Shown here: in pieces, positions 9,081 to 17,932 of the stretch
Numbering within the stretch: the stretch's first letter is position 1
How the letters are laid out: each line of letters begins with the position of its first letter
Origin: Metabacillus lacus
Lineage (GTDB): Bacteria; Bacillota; Bacilli; Bacillales; Bacillaceae
DNA length: 64,000 bases
NCBI RefSeq assembly: GCF_009674805.1
Contig: NZ_WKKI01000003.1
Coordinates: 1-64,000 of the forward strand
Direction: 5' to 3'
Translations under genes and position numbers: made by a program
Notes under the pieces: generated by a model
What the model saw: the letters and a program-made list of their open reading frames with translations, nothing else
Database searches by the model: none
Told to the model about the DNA's origin: nothing

Positions 9081-9335
9081 TTAAAATCGAGGCTAAGATT
9101 GAAGACCTAGAAACTGAGGATTGGGACCAGAAACTTGAAAGGAATTTTCCTCACACCGAAATATGCTGTTCCCATCTAAAGGAGAAGGGGTGGTGAAATT
9201 GTTATCAGTTCGATCATCGGAAAGAGGATTTATAAAAACTTTGAGATACCTCCTACAGTAGACCAAAAATTGGGCAGACAGGGTTGGGTTAGCAGACTTG
9301 CACCGCCAAGTTAATGAACAGGTCGGGCGCATTCC
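9081..9335. other. Non-coding stretch between repeat block and LVIVD gene
   Basis: About 255 bp without a credible gene, promoter or repeat. The only open frame (minus strand) has unusual composition and no ribosome site. I see nothing else in it. Confidence 0.5.
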
Positions 9336-9371
9336 AAAAAAAACAGGCGGCCACGGCACACCTGTTTTTAA
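9336..9371 (-). terminator. Terminator of the LVIVD-repeat gene
   Basis: On the minus strand AAAAACAGG pairs with CCTGTTTTT across a loop that itself contains a short GC pairing, ending in eight Ts. It lies 12 bp past the stop. Confidence 0.85.
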
Positions 9372-9382
9372 ATATAATAATG

Positions 9383-10825
9383 TTATTTTACTTCCAAGTT
9401 TCTTGTGCTGTTTCCGCCACTATTGTTTTTCAATAGCACTTTTAGACCTTGGCCCATGTCAGAAGCGAGGACATAGTTACGGTCTAAGAAGACTCCCCAT
9501 ACATCAGCGCCGTCTGGAGTATAGCGGCCGATTTCTACCGGGTTGGCAGGATCCGTAATATCGACCGATAGGACACCGCCAGAGTAATAAGACAGGTACA
9601 GAGTGTTTCCTTGAACTTTAGGGTCATGAACTGTTTTTGCAAATGTTGTCCTTCCAGTTGAAGTTGGAGGGATATCAAATGTTAAGTCGGTGACAAAGTT
9701 GCTTAACAATTTTGGGTTAGACTTATCGGAAATATCAAAAATACGTGTATAACCGTATGCACTTTCATATCCAGCACCAACAGGGTTAGATACTTCTCGT
9801 GTTTCAATTAAGATGTTCCCGCCTTTCGCAAGAGCGGCAGAGTGCGCTGAGCCTTTTTGGTTTGGAGCATATTCTGTTCTGCCAACAAGCACGGGATTTT
9901 CCGGATTTCTAATATCAAAAATGACAGTTCCTAAATCCCACATGGAAACGTAAGCATATTGTCCATTATTATCCGTGATAACGCTGTGGTTGAATACCGG
10001 CCTTTGCTTCCCGTCTGGGGCATTCCAATGGTATCCATTAAAGTTTGCTGGTACTTCAGGAAGAATCCTTGGGTCAAAATCCCATAGCTTTTGTGGATTA
10101 GCTGGATTCGTGACATCAATGATCTGGAAATCCTTCTCTTTTCCGCCAGTATAGTAATCTGCATAAGGGCTTGAATTTAATAGCAATAAGCGGTTCCCTT
10201 GCTGAACCAGATATAATTCATGTGTTCCCGTAATTCTTCTATCAGAGAATTTATAGAACCCTAGCTTTTTGGGGTTATATGGATCAGAGACATCATAAAG
10301 CAGCACTCCGCCAAAACTATTAGGCTGAGATGCACTGTTTCTGCTCAGCTGCTGAACACTTACAACCGCTAAGTCCCCTTTAAAACTTGGGGTATTAACC
10401 GTTTTTACAATCACCTTTTCCTGCCAGGTATTAGGAATGTCCGTTGCAAATGTTGCTACCTCTTTAGGATTAGCAGGATTTTTTAAATCAAATACACGGA
10501 CTCCACCAGTTCCGCCCCCGGCCGTATGGGTTCCTGTATAGGCAAAGCCTTTATGGGCATAAACATCAGCCATATTTTTCTGTCTTCCATCTTCACCAGG
10601 CTTAATTTGGATGGAAGCAACCTCGGTAAGGTTTTTTACATTTTTATCACCAGAGAATTTGTACCCTATTTTTAAAGCTTCTAATTCTTCTTGTGAAAAT
10701 ACTTCACGATACCCTTTTTGTCCTCCTTCCAAGTCCAACGCATCATGCGCCAGAGCTGCAGGCGCAAATCCGGATAGGGCAATGGCACTAGCTAAAGTAA
10801 CCCTTAACACGTTCTTCTTTTTCAA
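9383..10825 (-). CDS. Secreted LVIVD-repeat beta-propeller protein
   Basis: A 480-residue exported protein. The signal peptide is MKKKNVLRVTLASAIALSGF followed by an A-rich region ending AALA. The mature part has at least six LVIVD-type blades, seen as VRVFDLKNPANPKEVATF, LLYDVSDPYNPKKLGFY, FQIIDVTNPANPQKLWDF, VIFDIRNPENPVLVGRTE, RIFDISDKSNPKLLSNF and SVDITDPANPVEIGRYTP, the spacing expected of a beta-propeller. It starts at TTG with TAGGAGGAG upstream. Function is not known; the family is thought to be a surface binding scaffold. It is alone between two direct copies of the 226-bp repeat and is absent from the B. subtilis gene order I know, which suggests acquisition. Confidence 0.85.
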   Translation of the reverse strand: MKKKNVLRVTLASAIALSGFAPAALAHDALDLEGGQKGYREVFSQEELEALKIGYKFSGDKNVKNLTEVASIQIKPGEDGRQKNMADVYAHKGFAYTGTHTAGGGTGGVRVFDLKNPANPKEVATFATDIPNTWQEKVIVKTVNTPSFKGDLAVVSVQQLSRNSASQPNSFGGVLLYDVSDPYNPKKLGFYKFSDRRITGTHELYLVQQGNRLLLLNSSPYADYYTGGKEKDFQIIDVTNPANPQKLWDFDPRILPEVPANFNGYHWNAPDGKQRPVFNHSVITDNNGQYAYVSMWDLGTVIFDIRNPENPVLVGRTEYAPNQKGSAHSAALAKGGNILIETREVSNPVGAGYESAYGYTRIFDISDKSNPKLLSNFVTDLTFDIPPTSTGRTTFAKTVHDPKVQGNTLYLSYYSGGVLSVDITDPANPVEIGRYTPDGADVWGVFLDRNYVLASDMGQGLKVLLKNNSGGNSTRNLEVK

Positions 10826-10859
10826 AAAAACTCCTCCTAAATATAAAATAATCCTACCT

Positions 10860-11107
10860 GTACATAGGTTTAATTGTATAATTTTTCAGAATATTTACCA
10901 TAGTCTGAACTTGCTATTTTTCTCAACCGTTTATTCGGGGAGTTTAATCATATAAAGCATTAAAATATATATCTATATTACTAGTTGCTGTCAAAGGAAA
11001 ACGATAATATGTAAATAGATATGTGACAATATCCCTGTGAGCAAAAATTTCATCCTTCTAATTAAGAAAAACAGCCTATCATTCAAGGGAAACGGCTTCC
11101 TCCTTCT
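10860..11107. other. AT-rich upstream region of the LVIVD gene
   Basis: About 250 bp of AT-rich sequence upstream of the exported-protein gene. It presumably carries the promoter, but no confident -35/-10 pair was picked. No gene, no repeat. Confidence 0.4.
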
Positions 11108-11119
11108 GGGGCTGAAAAC

Positions 11120-11600
11120 ATAAACAGAGATATTCCGGTTAAGTGAAAAATGAGGCTAATTTCAGGCAATATAAGGGAAGCTTTTCCGGTTATGAGGATA
11201 AAAAGGGCTCATTTTCAGCACTGCTACCCAATTAGACGGAATTGCTACTTCTATTTCAGCCGATTTTCGCTGATTTTTCCAGATAAAGGGAATCTCTACA
11301 CCTATTCCATTACGATCCTCCCCTGTCCACTGGGTGATGGGCAACATAAACGGAGATATTCCGGTTAAATGAAAAATGAGGCTGATTTCGGCCAATATAA
11401 GGGAAGCTTTTCCGGTTATGAGGATAAAAAGGGCTCATTTTCAGCACTGCTACCCAATTAGACGGAATTCCTACTCCTATTTCAGCCGATTTTCGCTGCT
11501 TTTTCCAGATAAGAGGAACCTCTACGCCTATTCCATTACGATCCTCCCTCTCCACTGGGTGATGGGCAACATAAGCGGAGGAATTCCGGTTATACGCCTA
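11120..11600. repeat. Second block of the 226-bp CGGAA cassette
   Basis: First elements start at about 11120, 11346 and 11572, again exactly 226 bp apart. The sequence is near-identical to the block at 8605-9080 and in the same orientation. The four-palindrome order is preserved. The copy ends about 60 bp before the ywlC terminator. Confidence 0.9.
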
Positions 11601-11662
11601 TTCTCATCTGTTTGTTCAGATGAGGTGCGTCCCCTCGCGATTACACTCCATTCCCCCCGCAC

Positions 11663-11698
11663 AAAAAAGGCAGCTCCGCCTAAACGAAACCGCCTTTT
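11663..11698 (-). terminator. Probable terminator of ywlC
   Basis: On the minus strand AAAAGGC pairs with GCCTTTT across a long loop, ending in six Ts. It is 12 bp past the ywlC stop. The long loop makes this weaker than other terminators in the window. Confidence 0.5.
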
Positions 11699-11709
11699 CC
11701 AACCAATAT

Positions 11710-12768
11710 TCATTTTCCGTTATTACCGCTTTCGCTTACAGTCGAGTGCCCCGCCGCTTTTAGCAGGCGGTTCATGATTGCCTGGCCGACACCTTCTTGC
11801 GGGAATGCTTCGCTGTAGATGATATCTACTTCTTTGTTATCAAATTTTCTCAGCGCATCATACAGGCTGGCCGCGACGCTTTCAAGATCTTCCCTTTGCC
11901 CGCAGGTGATGACTTGATCAGCTTTGTAGCTCAAGGCCGTTTCTTTCGCAGATAGTACACCGACTCTGCTTCCTTCCAGCTGTTTTTGCTCAACAAGGAT
12001 TTGGAGAAAGGCCGGCGATCCGTAGACGACCGTCAGCGGGGAGGCCGGCGCATAATGGGTGTATTTCATGCCCGGAGATTTCGGCGCGTGGCCTTCTTCT
12101 ATTAATGACTGATCTACCTCCACAGAGCCTGCCACTGTTTCCAGCTGCTCTTTTGTCACTCCGCCCGGCCTTAAAATAACCGGCTTCTCCTGGGTGCAGT
12201 CCAGCACAGTGGACTCCACTCCCACTCCTGTCGGTCCCCCATCCACAATTCCTGCGATCCGGCCGTCGAGGTCTTCTGCGACATGGCTGGCCAGTGTGGG
12301 ACTTGGCTTGCCGGATAAATTTGCGCTTGGGGCTGCGATTGGAAGACCCGCACTTTTTATAATTGCAAGTGCCAGCGGATGCTTCGGCATACGGACCGCC
12401 ACCGTATCGAGCCCTGCCGTCACATAACGCGACAATCCCTCTTTTTTAGGCAGAATCAGCGTTAATGGACCCGGCCAGAAGGCTTTCATCAGTTCCTCTG
12501 CATATGGAGGAATATCTGTAACCAGCTCATTCAGCTGGCTGTGATCCGATATGTGGACAATGAGGGGATTATCCCCAGGCCTGCCCTTTGCTTCGTATAT
12601 TTTTTGAACAGCCTTATCTGAAAATGCATTGGCGCCAAGGCCGTACACAGTCTCGGTAGGAAAGGCCACCACTTCATTTTTTGCAAGCAATTCAGCTGCC
12701 TGTGTGATTTGGGGATAACTAGTGGATAACTCTGCATTTCTATCCACAGTCCAAAATTTAGTTTTCAT
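11710..12768 (-). CDS. ywlC: Threonylcarbamoyl-AMP synthase (Sua5/YwlC)
   Basis: Makes threonylcarbamoyl-AMP from threonine, bicarbonate and ATP, the first step of the t6A37 modification of ANN-decoding tRNAs. 352 residues, the long Sua5 architecture. The YrdC domain is about residues 20-210 (VAFPTETVYGLGANA, KGRPGDNPLIVHI, PSANLSGKPSPT). A linker with the conserved SPGMKYTHYAP motif (about residues 230-240) leads to the C-terminal Sua5 domain. Located next to ywlB and spoIIR as in B. subtilis, but separated from mntP by the repeat island. Confidence 0.94.
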   Translation of the reverse strand: MKTKFWTVDRNAELSTSYPQITQAAELLAKNEVVAFPTETVYGLGANAFSDKAVQKIYEAKGRPGDNPLIVHISDHSQLNELVTDIPPYAEELMKAFWPGPLTLILPKKEGLSRYVTAGLDTVAVRMPKHPLALAIIKSAGLPIAAPSANLSGKPSPTLASHVAEDLDGRIAGIVDGGPTGVGVESTVLDCTQEKPVILRPGGVTKEQLETVAGSVEVDQSLIEEGHAPKSPGMKYTHYAPASPLTVVYGSPAFLQILVEQKQLEGSRVGVLSAKETALSYKADQVITCGQREDLESVAASLYDALRKFDNKEVDIIYSEAFPQEGVGQAIMNRLLKAAGHSTVSESGNNGK

Positions 12769-12846
12769 GAAAAACGGCTCCTTCGTTTCTCGTTGTTTTT
12801 GTTGATTTTATCTCAATACCTCATGAAAGTATAAAAGATGAACATA

Positions 12847-12885
12847 AAGAAAACAAGCTTTATCCACAAATTGTGGATAAAGCTT
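12847..12885 (-). terminator. Terminator of ywlB
   Basis: AAGCTTTATCCACA and TGTGGATAAAGCTT form a perfect 14-bp stem with a 3-nt centre. The minus-strand tail is GTTTTCTTT. It lies between ywlB and ywlC. Confidence 0.75.
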
Positions 12886-12894
12886 TATTTTCTG

Positions 12895-13362
12895 TTAATA
12901 ACTTTGTTGATAATTTTCTTTCACTTCTTTTTTCATGACAATTGAACCAGCCACTTCTGTTGATTTACTTACATGTTTCACTTGAAGCATATGTGACGGC
13001 AGATTCTTTGTTGATACAGTGCTGAAACCCAGCATATACAGAAGATCGACAGCCGCCGCTTTGTTGGTAATCAGATACAAATTCCGAACTTCCTTTTGCT
13101 TGCAAAGAACCAGTATATTTTGAAAGAGAGACAGTATGTAGGCCTGATCCATATGCTGGGAAACAACCAGCGTTCTCAGAAGTCCGTCTCCCTCTATGAT
13201 TTCGATACCGAGACAAGCTACAATATTATGATTCCCGTTTTCCAGAATAATAAACTGATCCGGAGACTTCTCTACTCCTTCAGAGCTTACGCCCGCTTTG
13301 TTAATAAAGTCGATCAGCCTTCCGCAATCTTTTTCTTCCGCTGCCTTTAATTGATAGTACAT
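12895..13362 (-). CDS. ywlB: GNAT-like acetyltransferase YwlB
   Basis: About 155 residues starting at MYYQLKAAEEKD (ATG 13360-13362), chosen because CGGGGTGAG sits at the right distance; an 11-residue longer frame has no ribosome site. The pattern is GNAT-like: an N-terminal strand-helix (residues 1-20), a central strand VACLGIEIIEGDGLLRTLVV where the acetyl-CoA site would be, then LYLITNKAAAVDLLYMLGF. The classical Q/RxxGxG/A motif is poor, so substrate and even activity are uncertain. Gene order with ywlC and spoIIR supports the name. Confidence 0.75.
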   Translation of the reverse strand: MYYQLKAAEEKDCGRLIDFINKAGVSSEGVEKSPDQFIILENGNHNIVACLGIEIIEGDGLLRTLVVSQHMDQAYILSLFQNILVLCKQKEVRNLYLITNKAAAVDLLYMLGFSTVSTKNLPSHMLQVKHVSKSTEVAGSIVMKKEVKENYQQSY

Positions 13363-13437
13363 ACTCTCACCCCGTTTGATTGTTGTTACTAACAATCTAT
13401 GAAGGGCGTCTACTTTTATGACTTTTTGCTAGAGATT

Positions 13438-14076
13438 TTACGAGAAAAGATCTTCAAACCATTCTACCAAAAAGAACTTTACTTCCACTTCTTCCTCTTC
13501 ATCATCAATCACAAGCGCGGATGCACTGCTGCTTCCGCTGCTCTCTTCCTGCGCTGAAGCCTGGACAGCCTCGCTGTTTGAGAAGTCAAGAAAGCACAGC
13601 GGCGGGAACAATACACACCACCAGTTTGCACCTTGGCCCTTGCCAAGAGTAATCAGTATGGCTTCGTAATCTCCTGCCGGATAAATAAAGTTTCCGTACA
13701 GCTTTGTTGGAAAAGAAACGTTTCCAAAATCTACAGAATAGCTTTGAACACTGTTTTTCTCGGCTAGAATTCTTTCCACAATTTCTTCTATCTTCGGAAG
13801 CCTGCTTTGGATCAGCTCTCTCGCTTCTTCCACACTTGTTAATTCTTCTACCCATACAGTAATCTCTTTGTTTACTTCATCTCTTATTATTCTTTTTAGA
13901 GACTGATCTTGTTCGGCGTCGCTGTTCGCCAGAATTCTCAAGCGGATTGCTTCCTCTGGAATAACAATCGGCTCCTGATTTGCTCCTGCTGTTAAAGGCT
14001 CTTTATATAAACTCAGTAATGCACCTGCCAATAATACGAATAAATATATGATAATCAATTTTTGTTGTTTTTTCAT
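13438..14076 (-). CDS. spoIIR: Stage II sporulation protein R
   Basis: Forespore-made signal secreted into the intermembrane space, where it triggers SpoIIGA to process pro-sigma-E in the mother cell. About 212 residues with one N-terminal hydrophobic segment. Family signatures are IRLRILANSDAEQDQSLKR (residues about 42-60) and the region YPAGDYEAILITLGKGQGAN followed by WWCVLFPPLCFLD. The C-terminal tail is acidic and then hydrophobic. The ATG at 14074-14076 (MKKQQ) is preferred over one four codons upstream because GGTGGAG precedes it. A forespore-type promoter lies at 14103-14132. Confidence 0.93.
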   Translation of the reverse strand: MKKQQKLIIIYLFVLLAGALLSLYKEPLTAGANQEPIVIPEEAIRLRILANSDAEQDQSLKRIIRDEVNKEITVWVEELTSVEEARELIQSRLPKIEEIVERILAEKNSVQSYSVDFGNVSFPTKLYGNFIYPAGDYEAILITLGKGQGANWWCVLFPPLCFLDFSNSEAVQASAQEESSGSSSASALVIDDEEEEVEVKFFLVEWFEDLFS

Positions 14077-14102
14077 TTTCTCCACCATCCCCTCGTAGTA
14101 GA

Positions 14103-14132
14103 AAGTATGGACAGGGATAAAAATTTCTAAAC
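14103..14132 (-). promoter_or_regulatory. Candidate sigma-F promoter of spoIIR
   Basis: On the minus strand GTTTA, a 15-nt spacer, then GTCCATACTT, ending about 27 nt before the start codon. The -35 matches GYWTA fully. The -10 matches GGNRANAMTW at most conserved positions. spoIIR is a known sigma-F gene in B. subtilis. Confidence 0.6.
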
Positions 14133-14224
14133 GGCTATTTTGAAAAATCTAGCAAACTTTTATTCTCTTGTCATCATAAAACACTGGGAGTAAATGTTAA
14201 GATAAATAGGAAGGGAGGATTATA

Positions 14225-14470
14225 ATGAAAAATTATCTATCTTTGATTTCATTCACTTCTTTGATTATCACTCTGCTCCTTTTAGTGATCGGTGCTGGAA
14301 CATTAAGAGGAGATGCAGGAACAGGAATCCTTCTCACTGGAGTTATCGTTTCATTCATAACAGCCTTACTCAGTAACAAAGGCGCCCTGAGAACAATATC
14401 GTTGGTGAGTATCTCCGGAATACTTTGTGTGTATGGAATTTGGATTCTTGCTTTTACATCAGGGTTATAA
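14225..14470 (+). CDS. Small three-helix membrane protein, unrecognised
   Basis: 81 residues, almost entirely hydrophobic, with helices at about residues 5-24, 32-48 and 55-77. A strong ribosome site (AAGGGAGGA) precedes the ATG by 8 nt. It is divergent from spoIIR and convergent with prmC. No family assigned. The overlapping minus-strand frame is a shadow. Confidence 0.7.
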   Translation: MKNYLSLISFTSLIITLLLLVIGAGTLRGDAGTGILLTGVIVSFITALLSNKGALRTISLVSISGILCVYGIWILAFTSGL

Positions 14471-14507
14471 AAGTTACTTTCACTCTCACCCGCTAAAAGT
14501 CTGCACA

Positions 14508-14534
14508 CAAAAAGCCGGCCCTCCGGCCAGCTTT
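14508..14534 (-). terminator. Terminator of prfA-prmC
   Basis: On the minus strand AAGCTGGCC pairs with GGCCGGCTT (one G-U) around GGAG, then TTTTTG. It overlaps the prmC stop codon. Confidence 0.8.
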
Positions 14535-15387
14535 ATCTGCTTGTTGTATAAACAAATCTGTCTTTCCCGTTGATATCAAACACAACTTCCACTGTTTTAC
14601 CTGGAAACGCCTGCTCCATGATTGCTTTGACAGCTTCTCCCTGCCCGGCGCCTATTTCAAAACCGATAAGAAAGGGCCCTTCTGCGAGCACGAATGGAAT
14701 GTCTTTGGCGAGCCTTCTGTAAAAATCAAGCCCGTCCCTGCCTCCCGCAAGTGCACGGCGGGGTTCGTGGTCTTTGACAGTTGGAGACAGCGTGTCCACT
14801 TCTTCATCTGGAATATAGGGAGGGTTGGACACAATGATGTTCACAGTGGTGCCCGCTTCCTTAAGCGGCTCCAGCAAATCTCCATGCATAAAGTTGACTG
14901 TTGCTCCCAGCTTTTCGGCATTTTCCTCCGCTACTTTCAGAGATGATTCCGCGATATCCACAGCGCTGACTTTCCAGTTCTTCTTCTCTAACATCAGCGT
15001 GATGGCAATTGCTCCGCTTCCCGTGCCAATATCGGCTGCAGAGACGGGTTTTTCTGAAAAAAGAGCAGCTGCCCTCTCAAGAATTCCCACAATCAATTCT
15101 TCTGTCTCAGGCCTTGGTATCAGCACTTCCTTGTTCACTAGGAATGTTCTTCCGTAAAACTCTTCATAGCCTGTCAGATGCTGTACCGGCACTCCGCTGA
15201 TATGCTCTTTGACATCCTTTTGAAAAGCTTGCAGAACAGATTCATCCAGATCGCTCCGCAAATCCGCCAGCAGTTTTGTCCGGCTCATATTCGCATGATG
15301 GCGAAGCAGGAGTTCACCTGCATTCTGGTCACGTTGAGCTTCCTCTAAAAGAGAAGAAGCCCATTTCAGGGCTTCGTATATTTTCAT
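14533..15387 (-). CDS. prmC: Release-factor glutamine N5-methyltransferase
   Basis: SAM-dependent enzyme methylating the glutamine of the GGQ loop of release factors. Starting at MKIYEALKWA (ATG 15385-15387) it has 284 residues, the family size; upstream in-frame codons lie inside prfA. The N-terminal helical substrate domain (about 1-80) is followed by the methyltransferase domain with ADIGTGSGAIAI (SAM site) and the catalytic SNPPYIP motif. It begins 1 nt past the prfA stop, with TGAGG inside the prfA end, so it is tightly coupled to its substrate's gene. Confidence 0.95.
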   Translation of the reverse strand: MKIYEALKWASSLLEEAQRDQNAGELLLRHHANMSRTKLLADLRSDLDESVLQAFQKDVKEHISGVPVQHLTGYEEFYGRTFLVNKEVLIPRPETEELIVGILERAAALFSEKPVSAADIGTGSGAIAITLMLEKKNWKVSAVDIAESSLKVAEENAEKLGATVNFMHGDLLEPLKEAGTTVNIIVSNPPYIPDEEVDTLSPTVKDHEPRRALAGGRDGLDFYRRLAKDIPFVLAEGPFLIGFEIGAGQGEAVKAIMEQAFPGKTVEVVFDINGKDRFVYTTSR

Positions 15388-15388
15388 C

Positions 15389-16459
15389 TTATGCCTCAGC
15401 CTGTTCCAGCCTGCTGGATTGATCCTCAACAATCAGTGCATCAATCACATCATCAAGCTTTCCTTCAAGAATTTGGTCAAGCTTCTGGATTGTCAGCCCG
15501 ATTCTATGATCAGTTACGCGGTTTTGCGGGAAATTGTACGTGCGAATCCGCTCAGAGCGGTCCCCGGTACCCACAGCAAGTTTGCGGTTTTGGTCATACT
15601 CTGCCTGAGCCTCGCGCTGAAACTTATCGTAAACGCGGGCACGAAGCACTTTCATCGCTTTTTCTTTATTTTTGATCTGGGATTTTTCATCCTGGCAGGA
15701 TACAACAGTTCCTGTCGGCAGATGCGTTAAACGAACTGCTGACATTGTGGTATTTACACTCTGTCCGCCAGGTCCGCTGGAAGCAAATGTGTCAACGCGG
15801 ATATCTTTATCATGAATTTCCACTTCCACTTCTTCCGCTTCAGGAAGGCACACGACAGTAGCGGTCGACGTATGTATACGGCCGCCTGATTCTGTTTCCG
15901 GTACACGCTGAACACGGTGTGCACCGTTTTCAAATTTCATTTTGGAATAAGCGCCTTTGCCGTTAATCATGAAAATGATTTCTTTATAACCGCCTACACC
16001 TGTAGAGTTGGCTTCCATCACTTCCGTTTTCCAGCCTTGAGCCTCTGCAAATCTGCTGTACATTCTGTAAAGATTTCCAGCAAACAGCGCGGCTTCATCT
16101 CCGCCTGCAGCACCGCGGATTTCCATAATTACGTTTTTATTATCATTCGGATCTTTTGGAACGAGCAATAATTTTAAGCGCTCGGAAAGGGCCGCTTCCT
16201 GATCTTGAAGCTCGGAAAGCTCTTCCTTCACCATGTCGCGCATATCAGAATCTAATTTATCATCCAGCATATCCTTGGCATCAGAAAGTTGTTCCTTTAC
16301 CGTTTTATATTCGCGGTATACTTCTACAGTCTCCTGAATATCTGACTGTTCTTTGGAGTAATCGCGCAATTTATTCGTATCACTAATAATATCGGGATCC
16401 ATCAGCAGCTGATTCAGCTTATTATAACGGTCCTCAATGGCCTGTAAACGATCTAGCAC
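15389..16459 (-). CDS. prfA: Peptide chain release factor 1
   Basis: Recognises UAA and UAG and triggers peptide release. 356 residues from the GTG start at 16457-16459, preceded by AGAGGTGAAG. This gives the family N-terminus [15 protein letters not shown]. The GGQ loop ([20 protein letters not shown]) and the RF1-type tripeptide region ([14 protein letters not shown]) are intact, identifying RF1 rather than RF2. Operon with prmC. Confidence 0.97.
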   Translation of the reverse strand: MLDRLQAIEDRYNKLNQLLMDPDIISDTNKLRDYSKEQSDIQETVEVYREYKTVKEQLSDAKDMLDDKLDSDMRDMVKEELSELQDQEAALSERLKLLLVPKDPNDNKNVIMEIRGAAGGDEAALFAGNLYRMYSRFAEAQGWKTEVMEANSTGVGGYKEIIFMINGKGAYSKMKFENGAHRVQRVPETESGGRIHTSTATVVCLPEAEEVEVEIHDKDIRVDTFASSGPGGQSVNTTMSAVRLTHLPTGTVVSCQDEKSQIKNKEKAMKVLRARVYDKFQREAQAEYDQNRKLAVGTGDRSERIRTYNFPQNRVTDHRIGLTIQKLDQILEGKLDDVIDALIVEDQSSRLEQAEA

Positions 16460-16552
16460 GTTCTTCACCTCTGTTTCTGTCCATAACGTTATAATTATAG
16501 TATAGGTTACACTAACCGTCAAAAGCAAATAGATGAGGGAGTGGCGAGGATT

Positions 16553-16939
16553 ATGAATATTTCAGGCATTCATCACGTTGCCGTTATTTGTTCAAATTAT
16601 GAAGTTTCAAAAGTGTTTTACACAGACATTTTGGGTTTGGAGGTTGTGAAAGAAACGTACAGACAAGAACGGGACTCTTATAAACTGGACCTGGCAGTCG
16701 GAGGAGTTTACCAAATCGAGCTGTTTTCTTTTCCGAATCCGCCTGAAAGGGCTACAAATCCAGAGGCGGCAGGTTTAAGGCACCTGGCATTCAGGGTAGA
16801 GAATCTGCAAAAGGAAATCGAACGATTGAAGGAAAAGGGCATACCAGCCGAGCCGGTCAGGATTGATGATCTCACTGGAAAAAGGTTCACTTTTTTCAAA
16901 GATCCGGACGGGCTTCCTTTGGAGCTTTATGAGGGATAA
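16553..16939 (+). CDS. ywkD: VOC-family metalloprotein (YwkD/GloA2-like)
   Basis: A 128-residue single vicinal-oxygen-chelate domain protein, glyoxalase I-like. Candidate metal ligands are the histidine in SGIHHVAVI, the glutamate in YQIELFSFP, the histidine in [10 protein letters not shown] and the glutamate in PLELYEG. Substrate unknown; the subgroup is often annotated SMU1112c/YaeR. ATG 16553 is preferred, with GCGAGG upstream; an in-frame GTG 12 nt earlier is possible. Divergent from prfA and upstream of racA, the B. subtilis order. Confidence 0.85.
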   Translation: MNISGIHHVAVICSNYEVSKVFYTDILGLEVVKETYRQERDSYKLDLAVGGVYQIELFSFPNPPERATNPEAAGLRHLAFRVENLQKEIERLKEKGIPAEPVRIDDLTGKRFTFFKDPDGLPLELYEG

Positions 16940-17011
16940 ATCGACAGCCCCCCATAAAAAAAGGCTCTAAACCACTTTCTTTGGCGAATATAAACTAGTT
17001 TTGTCACCCAT

Positions 17012-17040
17012 ACAGGAGACGGCGGAAAAAAAGAGAATTT
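17012..17040 (+). promoter_or_regulatory. Candidate sigma-H promoter of racA
   Basis: ACAGGAGAC, an 11-nt spacer, then AGAGAATTT, matching the sigma-H form RNAGGAWWW-N11/12-RNNGAATWW. It ends 27 nt before the racA ATG. racA is a Spo0A/sigma-H-dependent early sporulation gene in B. subtilis. Confidence 0.6.
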
Positions 17041-17067
17041 CTTTTTTAAATAAGGGAGGGGATCTTT

Positions 17068-17589
17068 ATGAATACCACTGCAGTAGCTAAGTTACTTGGA
17101 GTCTCGCCGAAAACGGTACAGCGCTGGGTTAAGCAGCTGGACCTTCAAATGGAACGGAATGAACTTGGACACTACCTATTTACGAATGAGGACATAGAGA
17201 TGCTGAAGGGCATTCAGGAGCAGCTTCACAATGGAATTTTGCTTCAGGATATCAGCGTTGCCAAAAAGAAGCCCAGAAAAGCGATTGTACAGGCCGTTCC
17301 CAGCAGCAGTGACAAATCTGTAGAAGCTCTTGCTGCAAAAGTGAGTGCACTTGAATTGCGCCTAGATCAAAAGGCTGACTCTGTTGTCTCCTATCAGCTG
17401 CTTCAGCACAGGCAGGAAATGGAGGAGCTTCATCACCTCGTCATTTCACTGAACCACAGGCTCGACCAGCTGGAAGCTGCGCACGATTCAGGAAAAGGCC
17501 TTGAAAAGGATCATAACGTTCTTCAATTCGATGCAGTTAAGCCTCCTAAAAAGAAGAAAAATTTCATCAGCATGCTGTTCAGCTTCTGA
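17068..17589 (+). CDS. racA: Chromosome-anchoring protein RacA
   Basis: Remodels and tethers the origin region to the cell poles during axial-filament formation in early sporulation, via DivIVA. 173 residues, close to the B. subtilis length. A MerR-like helix-turn-helix occupies residues 1-45 (MNTTAVAKLLGVSPKTVQRW, then ERNELGHYLFTNEDIE). A coiled coil covers about 85-145. The basic-hydrophobic C-terminus (KKKKNFISMLFSF) would suit membrane-pole attachment. Shine-Dalgarno AAGGGAGGGG. Preceded by a sigma-H-type promoter and followed by a strong terminator. Confidence 0.92.
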   Translation: MNTTAVAKLLGVSPKTVQRWVKQLDLQMERNELGHYLFTNEDIEMLKGIQEQLHNGILLQDISVAKKKPRKAIVQAVPSSSDKSVEALAAKVSALELRLDQKADSVVSYQLLQHRQEMEELHHLVISLNHRLDQLEAAHDSGKGLEKDHNVLQFDAVKPPKKKKNFISMLFSF

Positions 17590-17595
17590 TTGGTG

Positions 17596-17625
17596 CCCCG
17601 GCGGTGTTCGCCGGGGTTTTTGTTT
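17596..17625 (+). terminator. Terminator of racA
   Basis: CCCCGGCG and CGCCGGGG around GTGTT, followed by TTTTTGTTTT; 7 bp past the racA stop. Confidence 0.95.
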
Positions 17626-17691
17626 TAGCTTATTTCAGCGGGGGCAAGCTTTAATTGAGGTATTGTCGGTTCATCAGTAACCGGTGAAAAA

Positions 17692-17879
17692 AATAAGCGG
17701 ACATTTTTCCTTTAAATGAAAAATCCAGCACTTTTTCGGCAACTTAAGAGGAGGATTTCCGGTTATTCTAATATAAAGCCCTTTTTTCAAGCGTTTTTGA
17801 GTCTATACCCGGAATTTCTCCGCCTATAAGGGCTTTTTTGGTGCTATTATCCACATAAGCGGAATAATTCCGTTTATTC
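17692..17879. repeat. Single four-palindrome CGGAA cassette
   Basis: Four diverged near-palindromes in the standard order: AATAAGCGGACATTTTTCC, TTAAGAGGAGGATTTCCGG, CTATACCCGGAATTTCTCCG and CATAAGCGGAATAATTCCG. The GGGCTTTTTT spacer motif between elements 3 and 4 is kept. It occupies most of the racA to 17987 gap. Confidence 0.8.
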
Positions 17880-17932
17880 TTCGCACAAAAGGAGTTTCAT
17901 CCCCTCCTTCAGTGAAACATGATCTAAAACGT

